Part shown: piece by piece, positions 44,471-55,262 of the stretch | How the letters are laid out: each line of letters starts with the position of its first letter | How positions within the stretch are numbered: the first letter of the stretch is position 1 | Source of the DNA: Sporothrix humicola | Taxonomy: Eukaryota; Ascomycota; Sordariomycetes; Ophiostomatales; Ophiostomataceae | DNA: 64,000 bases | Assembly: GCA_021396245.1 (NCBI GenBank) | Contig: WNYE01000072.1 | Span: 62,001 to 126,000 of the forward strand | Direction of reading: 5' to 3' | The notes under the pieces: generated by a model | The model's database searches: none | What the model saw: only the letters and a program-made list of their open reading frames with translations | Told to the model about the DNA's origin: nothing | Translations under genes and position numbers: made by a program

Positions 44471-46276
44471 CTAATAGGCCACGGCGTAGCCGTACGCATC
44501 CGGCTTCGTGGACATGACGTTCTCCATCGCGTCACGCACCTCGAACTCCTCCATGACAGCGCCAAAGCTGAACGGTTAGCGGTGAACAAACACGCACATA
44601 TTCACGTCAGACAAGAGACTCACCCATAGCAGCGCACTTTGCCGCCCAGCTCTTCGGTCAGGCGCTGAAAGTCCTTTTCGGTCAGCTCGGCCAGCCGCGG
44701 GTGTGCCAGGACCATGCCCCACGCCATCACCGGCGTGATCTCGCCGTCCAGGTTGAGCTTGGAGCTCAGCGCCAGCAGCGTGTTGAGGTCGCCTTTCGAT
44801 AGCTCCCAGGTGCGCTGGCCCGAGCCAATGTCGGCGCCCTTGACGTTGCTGTAGCCAAAGGGGATCTCCGACGTCAGCTCGGGGAACGGCTCCGGCGGGC
44901 ACGTGGCCATGAGCGCGTGACCGCACGGCTCGCCGCCGGCTTCGACGCCGCGTTCGAGCAGCCACGGCAGGTGGTCCATGCACGGCTTTTCAAGACTGTT
45001 GCCCGGAAAGTAAAAAACCCAAGGTTAGCCATACTGTTGTCGAGATCGACTCTTGGGCGCTGTGGCGCTCTTCTCTTGCGGCGCATCGTCTGCTGTACCA
45101 CGGTCGATCCTTCCGAGGTGGTGGGAGTTGAGGTCAAAGGGCAGGGGCGAGGGGTGTTGGTGATGTATCTCATGAAGAGACAAAGGGGAACACGGACCTC
45201 CCAGCCCTCTTTGAGGGTTTCCAACACTGGCAGCTTCGCAACTAGGAAACTATGTGCCATCCAAACAAAGTGTCGTCCACAGGAATCATCCTCCTTTTCA
45301 TGACGTCGAGGTTGGGGATGTTCCGTCTAGTTCGTGACCGCGTCTTGTTGATCAAGGTGTTGTCGGGTTGAGAGGGGTTGCCAGCAAGCCGACAGATGAC
45401 GACACAAAGTGGAAAGGACGATAGAATAGAGAATGATGGAACCGTGGACAGGATGACGGGTAGAGAAGATACGACTTTTGCGATCAAACTCCAAAAGGAG
45501 CTGCAGCCAGCCAAGAGAAGGGTATTGTGTTTTTGTGTGTGATGGAAGAGAGCGGCCGCAGCCACCGACAGAAGAAGGGGACAGGTTTCCTACGTTAAAA
45601 CGAAATCAATTCCGGCTTGCTCATAGTCAATGCCGGTATTCTTCCGAGGATCGTTGATGTGTCCTGTCGCAAGGCCGTGCGGCGTTTGGCCGGTGCCGTG
45701 GGGAGAGGTCAGCCCGCGCTGGCTGTTGGCGGTGCCGATCGGCGGCGGGGTAAAGGCACTCGTGTGGGAGCTGGGTGCCGCACCGTAGCTGCCGGAAGCG
45801 CTCGCCGAGTAGCCGACGCTCGGCTGGCTGGCCGTGTCGTCGAGCATGCTGCCGGCGACGGCGACGCCCGCGGGCAGTTGCGCGCCAGTGTTGGTGAGGA
45901 GTTGTTTGAGCTGGCGGTTCTCATCGGCCAGGCGGTCTTTGTCCTGGGCAATGTTGCTATAGATTTCTTTTAGTCTCAAAACCTCATCCTCGAGCGCCTT
46001 GATGTACAGCTCTTTGCGCTCGCGGTGCGTTCGCTGTGCCTGGCGGTTGAGTTCCTGGCGGCGAGTCAGAGCAGGCCGGCTGTCTGGCTTGGGGCCACGG
46101 CGTTTTGGCGGGTTACCATCTGGATTGTTAGCGGGGTCGGTGGAAAGGAGAGACACAGGAAGTATTCGCATCAATTGCTTACCCCTTGTTACGCGCTTCT
46201 CAGAGATGTTCTTGAGAAAGCTGAGGCCCGTGTTGGACGCGAGGCCGTCGTCGAGCGGTGCCATTGTCGACGTCAT
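44471..46276 (-). CDS. bZIP transcription factor, three introns
   Basis: Reading minus, exons are 46276-46183, 46119-45594, 44995-44624 and 44568-44471. Introns are 63 bp (GTAAGC, CTAAC, CAG), 598 bp (GTAGGA ... CTAAC ... CAG) and 55 bp (GTGAGT, CTAAC, CAG). Together they give about 360 residues. Splicing restores the basic-region lead-in GDGNPPKRRGPK. The basic region is NRQAQRTHRERKELY with a zipper-like helix (IKALEDEVLRLKEIYSNIAQDKDRLADENRQLKQLL). A Ser/Gly/Thr linker follows. The conserved C-terminal domain begins DYEQAGIDFVLTLEKPCMDH and ends FGAVMEEFEVRDAMENV. The 598-bp intron is long for this window, but phases on both sides match and the joined peptide reads well. The first intron stays in frame if retained. 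Yap-like nuclear regulator; targets unknown. Confidence 0.85.
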
Positions 46277-49200
46277 TTTGGTGGTGAGGCTGAGGAAGAG
46301 ATGGAACGCGCACAAGCGAGCGCCGGGTTTTGAGAATAAAAGTGTTCGAAAACACAAAAAGCAGTCCTTCGAACGATCTGCACAAAATGCGCAAGATGGC
46401 CGGTAGCCAACAAATGGAAACAATCGATCGCAGACTGGTTTGCTTGTTTGCTTGCCGGTTGCGAAAAGGAAGAGGTTGCGACAAAAGTCGAAAGAGGGGC
46501 GAAGATTCTCTCTTTTGGTCGATGCAGGTGCAAAAGCGGCAAAAAAGCCCAGGTGCAGAACAGTGCAGAAGCCAGGAAGAATCCTTTCGGGCGGACGATG
46601 AAACCTTTCCAAGCCTCAGAACCTCAGGACAGTGTTACATCCACCTTTGCCGAGAAAGGACCAAGGAGAAAGGACGACTTGAGTGACGCGAATCCCACCA
46701 GCCACAGGTGGAAGTGATGTGCAGCACGAGCAAAGACACTGCTGTGTAAATCACTCTGGCGCGCTGGTAATAAAGGGAAACACGGCGAGATTGGGCGGAG
46801 AAGAGGGGCCACGGGGGGCTTAGTTCAATGTGGCAGGCTGCAGTGGCGAGAATTGACTTTCTGGCAGGTGCCTGTGTCCACTTGATGGTCGGGTGCTGGA
46901 GCTGCCGTTTTGAACTAGAGGCTAGACGGGCGCGATCGATAAGCGGAAGGTGAGCTTCTCTTTGTGGTTCTTGTGGTTCTTGTGGTTCTTGTGGTTCTTG
47001 TGGTTCTTGTGGTTCTTGTGGTTCTTGTGGTTCTTGTGGCTCTTGTGGTCTGGTTTAATTGTGATTTGGTGGAGAGCTGGCGGACTGTTGATTAGACCCG
47101 AGCCGTGCTAACGACGTAATTATGAGTAGACCAGACCAGGGCGTAAATAGGAGTGGGAGTGGGGTTGGAGGCAAAAGAAGAATAGGCGAGACGAGGCACG
47201 GAGACACGTCAATGTCGGTCGAGGTCGGGCGAAGAAAAGACGAGTCAACGACGTGGGAATGGGCGTGATGAGAATCAGACGCCAAGAGAATAGTAAGGAG
47301 AATGGGGATCAAAAGGAGGGCAAAAAGAGAGCCAAAGGAGAGCCGTGCAGCTAGGCTTGGGTAAGGATGGGAAAGGATGGAGCAGTGACGGAGATAACTG
47401 CACAATCGGTGTTCAGAAGGGCCGTGGTGTCAATCGACGTTCGTGAAGAGTTTTCGGGGGACAAATGTTTGGCAAAAAGAATGACGATTGTTGCTTTGGA
47501 TGCTGTTTCTTCGTTTGGTGTTTTGCAGCTCTTTTTGAGACGGGCTGCCTTTTGTGGGATGGCGGAAGGAATTGGCGAGATCCTCTAGGATAGCTAGTGA
47601 CGTCGCTGGTGCGGGATTGGGTTTGCAAGCGATCGACTGGAAGCGAGTGTCGTTTTATATCGTGGGTTGAGGCTGTAGGAGAGGTCGAAACAATGTGAAG
47701 GGGAAAAGTTTGGATAGAGGAGAGAGATTAGAAAGAACAGGAGAAGGGGCAGAAGAAATGGGATGAGCCCAAAGATAAAGGAGGCCGAGGAATATATTTT
47801 AGGGAAGGAGCGACAGCCAAGGATGAAAATGAAAAATGAAAAACAAGACAGTCGAGCTTGCAAGGGAAGGTGCACCCAACGCACAACTCCCAACCCCAAT
47901 CTTGGGAAATGAAGGCCGGTGGACGGCAAGAGCGAACGAGCGGCCGGAGAAAACAGAGACAACGCCGCGCCAATAAGGGAAGGAGAGCGGCGAGCGGCTT
48001 CGTTCTTCCTTCGTTGGAGGTTCGCCCTTTCCCCGATGATGCACACAAGCTGCTTCTTCTGTTTTGCTCTTTCTCTATTTACATTTTATTTTGCTGTCCC
48101 TCTATGTGTCTACTTTGGGCCTTCCTTTCTTTGAGAAACAATGCTTTCCATCACAACACCTCACAGATCATATCTTGGAAACAACGTTAAAAGTTTTCAC
48201 CTCCTTCCCTCTCTCGTTCCTTCCCAACATCTTCATATCAAAACCGTTACACGTTGTATCGGCCATCCTTCGACGGAGTATGCTTCTTTCTAGCTCCGTC
48301 CTGGGCACTTTAGCGACACAAGCGGTCGTCAAGCGGTCGCCTGCGCTTGTAAATTTGTCATTAACAAGCGTCCGCTAGCAAGTATCTTGTATCTTGCGTC
48401 TTGTCTCCTATGCCCTAGGGGACTGAGCACCGTCTGCAACTAATGTGAGGGGCATGCACCAAGGGAACTTTAGACCCCACCCTTCAATTCTCCTTTCTTT
48501 TTTTTTCAATGTGTTTTTGTTTTATTTTCCGTTTCTTCCTCCATCGCGTCTTTTGCTGTTGTTCTCGTAGTTTTGACCCTTTGGTTTCCTGGTTGTGTTC
48601 TTCTTGCCCACGGAACTTCCCTTGCTCTGCAACTCTGTTCTCTGAGTCGCTCCTTCCCTTTCAGCCTTTTTTCTTCGTCCTTTTTTTAACCTTTTCCGCC
48701 CCTCTTTTTCCTCTTGGCCCTTGTCCCGCAGCCATTTTGACTAATGGGCTCTTGCCCCTCTAGGACAAGACGGGCATGTACGTGTCGATCTGAGTCAGCA
48801 GGCCACAGGGGCCATCATGAACCTTTGACGGCGAGTTGTGGTTGCCGTGAGCCGGTGCAATCTGCACAATCTGCACAATCTGAAGTGTGAGAGTGCTGTA
48901 GGGCGTCGTGGGTCGTACTGGTGGTGCAGGTGGTGTTCTGGACGGCCCAATTGGTCCCGGTCATCTCTCCGGCCGTCTTGGCCTAGCCATTTGGTGCCTC
49001 TTTGGTGGCATTTTGGTGGGCTTCGGTGCATCTCTTCTTTCCTTCCAGGCCTGGCCCGCCTCTTGTATTCTATGTGCTGCGCCTGCAAGAGCAAGTTTTG
49101 GGTGGGTTCTTACCTTCTTAGCCGCCTTCTGGGCGTACCAGACCGCGAGACCGAGCACTAGTGCTGAGCACCCCAGCGCATCGCGCCAAGTTTTAGGTGT

Positions 49201-50587
49201 ATGCAGTGGACGAAATAGGCAAGAGTGATTTGACACTTCTTTGTGCAGCCTTTCTTTTTTTCTTCTTTTTTTCTCTTTTTTCAACGTCAGTGTCAATCCT
49301 CCATATCTCATCACGGGTGTTTCTACGTCGTCCGTCGTAGGATTTCGGTATTTTTTCTTACTCGTTCTCGTTTGCCTTTTTGCCTTTTGCCCCTATCCTG
49401 GCCCCTTCTTGCATGACATATGCAAGCTGTTCTGGACAGAGTGCAGAGGACTCTTTTTATTCTCTCCTCAGAAACTCAAGCTCGGAACAGCCTTTTCGAG
49501 TTCCGAGTCGTCGTCGGCACCGGGAATTTTGGCGAATATCCGCCCCTTTACGCGTCTATGCCTCTGATCTTGCCTTTCCTAGATACTCGTGTCTAAGTCG
49601 ACTGTCGTCACGACGTCGTTCTCGTTTTCTTCTTTCTTCAGTCCCTAAATCTGCACAAGACGGGCCGTCTTTTAATACCGTTTAAACGGCGGCAATACTT
49701 GTCAACTTCAATTGCAAAGTACATTGACCTGCACTATCATTCTGAACCGCGCCGTCTTCTTCGTCTTCGTCGTTCTTTCCATTATTTATCCCTGCATTCT
49801 CAGTGGTTCCTTCCAATTGTCCCTGTTCTCACTGCGCCGGCATTTCGTTCCGTCAGGGAAGGAGCTAATCGCATTAAACGGCCAGGCCAGGGAGACGCTA
49901 GCCACTCGCTTGTTTCTGGGGCAGAGGGTCCAGAGGGTCTTTTTAATCGATTTATTTGCTGATGACGGCATTTTTCATTTGTAGCTTGCATCTGGGCATT
50001 GGCACTGCATCTCAATTTTGTGTGTCGTGATGTTGAATTCACGATTCATGAGTTGTTGTTTTTATCCAAAGGAAAGCTTTCTTCTCCCTCTCTGTGAACT
50101 GCGCATTCCCTTTTGAGTACGCCGTAAAGGGGGTCTTGTGACCTCACCAACCTGCACATGCTTTTCATTGTATTCGTAGAAGGAGCGACCCGACACGGGA
50201 TGTTCCCCGCCGACCAAAAACATGTGCATCGAGGCAAATGGACGAGCTTGTGCCAATTGCCCCTTTTTGTCATTCTTCATCCTCGACAAGCTCATCTCCC
50301 TATGCAAGCACCTAAAAACGCATTGCTCACAACAGTGGTCGACACAGCTCACCCCGGCCACGAGCCTTCCGCCCCGAGCTCGAAAGGTGAAACGAGGAGG
50401 CACATGCACATCCAAGCGGCCTGAACGCAATCGATACCAGGAATACGACTCTTTTCCTCGAGCATCCAGCTGTTCAATTCGCCTTTGTGAAAGCTGCCCC
50501 TCTGCCTTTCATCTCTCTCAAATCGACTTCGACATATCCTTCCTACGTTCTTCATCGCCGACTTTCCTGTTCGCCATCAACACCACA
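46277..50587. other. 4.3-kb gene-poor region
   Basis: No convincing gene. It includes a 9-bp minisatellite (46962-47040), pyrimidine-rich tracts (48485-48770, 49240-49400) and several frames that are shadows of that skew. A possible small minus-strand gene around 48795-49314 (a short hydrophobic stretch LGCSALVLGLAVWYA, with a GTAAGA-to-CAG gap at about 49084-49114) is too weak to call. The last 300 bases are the promoter and leader of the acyltransferase gene. Confidence 0.5.
46962..47040. repeat. 9-bp TTGTGGTTC minisatellite
   Basis: Nearly nine perfect tandem copies of TTGTGGTTC, with a decayed copy after 47040. Non-coding; likely length-variable between strains. Confidence 0.92.
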
Positions 50588-51529
50588 ATGGCCTCGTCTC
50601 TCGACCACCTCCGGGGCATTCTCATCTGCCTCCCCTGGCTACTCTGGATCTTTATTGGGGATATCCTTATCTCGGCCCTTCTCCCGCTGTATCCAGCCGC
50701 GCCCGATCTCTGCTACAGCCTCTCGTCGGCGATTGCGCACTCCGGCTGGGCGTGGATCCAGGCCATTTTCGCGACAGCCAACGGCGGCGTCGTCACCGTG
50801 TCGGGCGACGTGGTCCCCCAAAAGGAGTCGGCCATTGTCGTAGCCAACCACGTCAGCTGGTGTGACTTTTACATGGTGCAGACTTTGGCCCTCCAAAAGG
50901 GGATGCTCGGCCGCTGCCGCTACTTTGCCAAGACCCAACTCCGGTGGGTGCCGTTTCTGGGCTGGGGCCTGTGGGCGATGGGCATGCCGCTGATCAGCCG
51001 GCGCTGGGACAAGGACCAGCGCGAGCTGGACCGCGTGTTTTCTGGCATTGTCGACCGGCAGTGGCCGACGTGGCTCGTCAGCTTTTCCGAGGCAACGCGT
51101 TACACCGACGCGAAATATAAACAGTCACAGGCCTGGTGCGCCGAGAACGACCGCCCTCAACCCCTGGGTCTTCTGTACCCCCGCACGAAAGGCTTCGTCA
51201 CGACCGTCAAGCATTTGCGCAAAGCACCGCACGTCAAAGCCGTCTACGACCTGGCCATTGCATACCAAAAGGGCGACGAGTTCCGCTCCCCGCCTAGCAT
51301 GTGGGAGACGATGAGCGTGCCGCGCCTAAGTGTCCCCCAAGAAAAGGGCGGCGAGGGCTACCGCTTCCACGTCCACGTCCGGCGGTTCCCGCTGATCGAG
51401 CTGCCCTCGACCGACGAAGAGCTGGCCAAGTGGCTCGAGGCACGGTGGGTCGAGAAGGGCGAGTGGCTCGAGCAGAAGCGGCTGGAGTGGGCAGCCGATC
51501 GTCTGGATGAGAAGTCAGCTCTAAAATGA
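50588..51529 (+). CDS. PlsC-type lysophospholipid acyltransferase (CST26/AGPAT-like)
   Basis: The 313-residue protein carries the PlsC acyltransferase domain. The catalytic HX4D is NHVSWCD (H88, D93), followed by block II around RYFAKTQLRWVPFLGWGLWAMGMPLISR and the block III equivalent FSEATR (166-171), where the usual FPEGTR has Ser and Ala at two places. PRTKGF is the block IV equivalent. Two N-terminal hydrophobic segments (about residues 9-35) anchor it to the ER. It is closest in look to yeast CST26/PSI1 and animal AGPAT3-5/LCLAT1, which place acyl chains on lysophosphatidic acid or lysophosphatidylinositol. ATG 50588 (cacaATGG) is used; upstream in-frame sequence is leader. No intron. 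Confidence 0.92.
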   Translation: MASSLDHLRGILICLPWLLWIFIGDILISALLPLYPAAPDLCYSLSSAIAHSGWAWIQAIFATANGGVVTVSGDVVPQKESAIVVANHVSWCDFYMVQTLALQKGMLGRCRYFAKTQLRWVPFLGWGLWAMGMPLISRRWDKDQRELDRVFSGIVDRQWPTWLVSFSEATRYTDAKYKQSQAWCAENDRPQPLGLLYPRTKGFVTTVKHLRKAPHVKAVYDLAIAYQKGDEFRSPPSMWETMSVPRLSVPQEKGGEGYRFHVHVRRFPLIELPSTDEELAKWLEARWVEKGEWLEQKRLEWAADRLDEKSALK

Positions 51530-52521
51530 GGAGGCACAATAAAGCCGACTGGAGATGAAAAGGAGCAGTAAGCATCAGGGAAAGGGTGAGATGCACTACG
51601 GCCACAAGTATGCTTACATCCTGCGCCGTACCGAGTATGGTAAGCGGCCACACTTGGCTGTCTTTGTGAGGTTCCGAGGAGACTCTGCATGGGTTGCTTG
51701 CTAGCATTGTTAGTAATGTTTCTATTTGTATGATAGCGTAGTATGGTAAGGCATGTGTCATGGGCGGCCCTATGGTAATATGAATAATGATATTCTTCTG
51801 TTTTCATCTCACTTTCATTTGGCATCTGATGTCCGGTGTCAATATTTGATGTAAAGTATCACAAGGCATATGGTGACATTCCGCGGAATTTTGTGCCAAC
51901 GATGAATTATTAATGCTTCGAAGAAGAAACCAGAGTGTTTTCGTTGAATTCAATAGCATCTTTTGTTATTTCAAGGTGCTCATGTGCATTGGTAGTTTTC
52001 TGTGAGTTTTCAATTCTGTTTATATATTCGCTGAATTGAAAAGAATACTAAAAACGTGAAATAAATTGTGAAAAAATTATAACTTAGAGATTAAACCACT
52101 TAAGCAGCTTGAGAATATGATATAAAAATACAGACAAATACGTGCAAAATAAAGTGTCCCATAAATGGAAGATTGTCCAGACTTCAACATCAACATGATT
52201 GTTGACGGGTGATGAGGTTCTTGTCATGATTCAAATCCACGCTTGGAAGTGCTCACTGTAAGATTAGCGGGCTGATGCGCTAAACTGTTGTTGTTTTAGG
52301 GGGCCCCTCCTCACCTCTTATCTTATCGGGCACGACGTAGGAGTACGTGAGGTGGGGAAGCTGTCGCTTGTCGCCTGCCGCCTAGACCTCACAACAAACA
52401 CGACAACCCTAGATTGACTGTTGACGACTACGTTCGAGACCTCCGACCGCACCAATACCGACAATCCTTTTACTATACGATCAAGATCAATCGAACTGTC
52501 AGAATCTTCCCCACACACACC
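51530..52521. other. Intergenic region with an AT-rich core
   Basis: About 1 kb without a gene. 51840-52170 is far more AT-rich than the rest of the window. 52310-52521 forms the CSN4 promoter and leader. Confidence 0.55.
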
Positions 52522-53799
52522 ATGTCAGTCTCGAGCAAGGTGGCCGAGCGGCTGGCGGCGGTCGACGGCGACGCCAAAGACCCAGCGACGCTGCTTCTCG
52601 ACATTCTCCGCGACTTTCAGACGCTGTCTGGTCCCTCGACCATCCAGGCCGATCTCAACGCGATTGGCGATGCCGTGTTCTCGCGGTCGCTCGGCATTGT
52701 GGCGGCGCGGCAGGTGCTGGACAAGCTGATTGCCACTCTCAGAAGCTACGACAAGGCCGGGTCGGACGAGGTCTGGATCGGCGTGGGCGACCATGTCCTC
52801 CAGAAGATTGAGAGCGCATCCCAACACACGAGCCTACTGGAACAGGCCGCCGCGCTGTACGACCTGGTGGCGACGGCGCACGAGAACGACGAGGACTACG
52901 CGGCGGCGGCGAAGCGGCTGGCGTGCATTCCGCTGGACAGCAGCCAGCGGCGGGTGAGCCAGGAGGACAAGGTGCGGGTGTGGGTCAGAATTGTGAGGGA
53001 CTATTTGGAGGTGGACGACAGCACGGCGGCCGAGTCGTACCTCAACAAGCTAAAGAGTGTGATTTTCGACGTGCACGACCAGGAGCTCAATCTGCACTTT
53101 AAACTCTCCCAAGCGCGCATCAACGACGCCAAGCGCGAGTTTCTGGCGGCGAGCACGGCGTACCACGACATCAGCTACAGCCCGGCCATTGCGGAAGAGG
53201 AGCGGCTGCACACGCTGAGCATGGCCATCAAGTGCGCGATCCTGGCGCCCGCCGGCCCGAGCCGTAGTCGGGTGCTGGGTAGACTCTACAAGGACGACCG
53301 TGCTTCGAGCTTGACAGACGAGTATTCGATCCTCGAAAAGATGTTTTTGAACCGCCTCCTCACACCCGCCGAGGTCGACAAGTTCGCCAAAAGCCTGCAG
53401 CCGCACCAGCTAGCGACGACGGCCGACGGCTCGACGGTCCTGGCCAAGGCCGTGGTCGAGCACAACCTGTTAGGAGTGTCCCTGCTGTACCGCAACATTC
53501 CGCTCCAGAACCTGGCCACCCTCTTGGGACTCGACGCGGCCAAGGCAGAAGAAACGACCGCGCGCATGGTCGAGCAGGGCCGCCTGGTCGGCCGCATCGA
53601 CCAGATCGACGGCTACGTGTGGTTCGAAGGTGGCGAGGCGTCGGGCGAGGCGGGCAGCGGCCGCACCGAGGGCGCCGTCGACAAGGAGCTGCGGCAGTGG
53701 GACGCGAATGTGCAGGCCCTGGCCGAGGAGGTTGAGGGCATTTCGAACCAGCTGCAGCAGGTGTATCCGGGGTTTGTCGTGCAGAACTTGGCTGCGTGA
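52522..53799 (+). CDS. csn4: COP9 signalosome complex subunit 4
   Basis: The 425-residue protein is CSN4, a scaffold subunit of the COP9 signalosome, which removes Nedd8 from cullins and so controls ubiquitin ligases in nucleus and cytosol. The N-terminal two-thirds is a helical (TPR-like) solenoid, with blocks such as VRVWVRIVRDYLEVDDSTAAESYLNK and AKREFLAASTAYHDISY. The PCI winged-helix part follows: VEHNLLGVSLLYRNIPLQNLATLLGLDAAKAEETTARMVEQGRLVGRIDQIDGYVWFE, the typical CSN4 end. The Gly/Glu insert (GGEASGEAGSGRTEG) is a small local expansion. ATG 52522 (caccATG) is used. No intron. A full structured 3' element starts one base after the TGA. Confidence 0.95.
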   Translation: MSVSSKVAERLAAVDGDAKDPATLLLDILRDFQTLSGPSTIQADLNAIGDAVFSRSLGIVAARQVLDKLIATLRSYDKAGSDEVWIGVGDHVLQKIESASQHTSLLEQAAALYDLVATAHENDEDYAAAAKRLACIPLDSSQRRVSQEDKVRVWVRIVRDYLEVDDSTAAESYLNKLKSVIFDVHDQELNLHFKLSQARINDAKREFLAASTAYHDISYSPAIAEEERLHTLSMAIKCAILAPAGPSRSRVLGRLYKDDRASSLTDEYSILEKMFLNRLLTPAEVDKFAKSLQPHQLATTADGSTVLAKAVVEHNLLGVSLLYRNIPLQNLATLLGLDAAKAEETTARMVEQGRLVGRIDQIDGYVWFEGGEASGEAGSGRTEGAVDKELRQWDANVQALAEEVEGISNQLQQVYPGFVVQNLAA

Positions 53800-53960
53800 G
53801 AACATCGCCGAAGGCGATGTTAGTGCGCCGCAGGCGATAGAAGAAGAAGACGGCGAAGCCGTCTTCACTCTCTACTACTCTCTACCCTCCGCCTCCGGGT
53901 GGGTGGGCGGGGGAGTCGGAGGATCATATACCAAGCCGAAGGCATTTTGAGATAGGAGGC
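53800..53960 (+). repeat. 3'-end hairpin/G-quadruplex element, copy 4
   Basis: Hairpins in order: AACATCGCC-GAA-GGCGATGTT (53801-53821, 9-bp stem), CGCC-GCA-GGCG (53826-53836) and GAAGACGGC-GAA-GCCGTCTTC (53846-53866, 9-bp stem). Then CTCCGCCTCC (53887-53896), loop GGGTGGGTGGGCGGG (53897-53911, four G-tracts with one-base spacers) and GGAGTCGGAG (53912-53921, one mismatch). The tail GATCATATACCAAG, then CGAAGGCATTTTG, ends near 53949. Same hairpin kinds as copy 2 but in a different order, so modules have been shuffled. Confidence 0.85.
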
Positions 53961-54413
53961 AGATTGAAGAGTCAGGAATGTTGATGAATGAGGCGATGGG
54001 TCATGCAGTTGCATATGATGGCGTTATGGCAGGTGGACAGTGTATCTGTCCGCCCTTTATGTTTATGTTCACGTTATGATTGTTCTTGTTTCCTTTTCTT
54101 TTTCACATTAAAGCGTTCTCGTCAGATGGGACAATAAATAAAATAAAAGAGTTATAAAATGTTGAATGCATTCAAGAGGTAGTCTATCTATATTGTTGTA
54201 CCTAGCAATGCAATAGTGAAATCAGTAGCCCAGTAACCAGTAACCAGTAAATATCCAAAACAGTATCAAATCCAGGGTACAAATCCAGTGCAAGAAACGC
54301 CGGTCGTGTCTCGTGGGGCCTTGCGGGTATCCTTTATGCGGGAGTAATCAAAGAAAGTAGTTCCAGCAAAAGCAGAGAAAGTAGGAAAACAAAAGAAAGA
54401 ACGCCATCACACC
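53961..54413. other. Convergent intergenic region
   Basis: About 450 bases between CSN4 and the GDSL esterase gene. AT-rich, with CCAGTAA repeats near 54228-54250. No gene is seen. Confidence 0.5.
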
Positions 54414-55262
54414 TTAGTCTAAGTCCACCCGCCGCACGACAACATATCCGTGCCGCAGTTCGTCGGCCGCGCCCTTTTCCTCGTCAAAGCTGGCGTCGTC
54501 GTCGGGGAACATTTTGCGTTTACGCGGGTGGACGGTCGAGAGCGTCGTGGGCTCGGGGCCGGCGGCGGCGTCCTCTTCCGCCTTGAGGATCTTGACCAAG
54601 GCGTCCGCGACTAACTCACCCATGCGTTTGTAGCCGGCGGGCGAGAAGTGGACGGCGTCGTCCCAGTAGTGGCGGCGGTCGTTGGCGGGCATGGCCTTGA
54701 AGGAGAAGGCGGATGTGAAGTCGAAGGCGTGGCTGTTCGTTAGCATGCGTAGCAGGAAGATGGGAATTAAGGTGGTTCACACTTACAAGAGAGGACTCGT
54801 ATAGCCCATGATCAGCGAGTTGAGCTCGTTGCGGCGCTGGACGATGCGGTTGATGGGTCCGCCGGGCTGCGACAGAATGGCCAGCTCGGGCACGGTGAGG
54901 GCGAGCACCTTGGTCTTGCGCATCATGGCAAAGGACCAGGCCCTCTCTAAATGCTCAAAGATGGCCTCTGGGCGCGCGTTAATGGCCAGGTCGTTGGTGC
55001 CGCCCAGCACAATGACCCAGTCGAAGATGCTGTCCAGTGGTAAGCGTCGATCGCGGTAGATGGTCCGCAAGCGGTTCGAGTAGTGCTGTGTGAGCCCGCC
55101 GTCCATGCCGTCCGCCTTGATCTCGACCTGCAGGCCGGGAAAGGCCTCCTTGAGCTTTTGTTCCAGCACAATGTGGTAGGGATGGTATTCCAGGCCGTCC
55201 TGCGTGTAGCCCGCCGTCAGAGAGTCGCCGAAGCAGAGGATCCGGAGTGGCCGCAGGGCCAT
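54414..55262 (-). CDS. GDSL/SGNH hydrolase, IAH1-like isoamyl-acetate esterase
   Basis: Two exons on minus, 55262-54787 and 54732-54414, give 264 residues. The 54-bp intron has GTAAGT, CTAAC and CAG signals and keeps the frame (SPLF-HAFDF). All SGNH blocks are present: nucleophile FGDSLTAG near residue 12, the Gly block near DGMDGG, Asn in LGGTND, and the catalytic Asp/His in WDDAVHFSPAGY. The layout and length match yeast IAH1, which hydrolyses acetate esters. The tail after about residue 215 is acidic and Lys-rich. No signal peptide, so intracellular. ATG 55262 (MALRPLRILCFGDS) is the natural start. Confidence 0.93.

Noticed and set aside
47594..48046. Hydrophobic minus-strand frame of 150 codons
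   Set aside because: Hydrophobicity comes from a purine-rich plus strand; no conserved pattern and many competing frames.
48795..49314. Possible two-exon minus-strand small membrane protein
   Set aside because: One hydrophobic stretch and an intron-like gap without a clear branch site; the reading stays open either way, so no decisive evidence.
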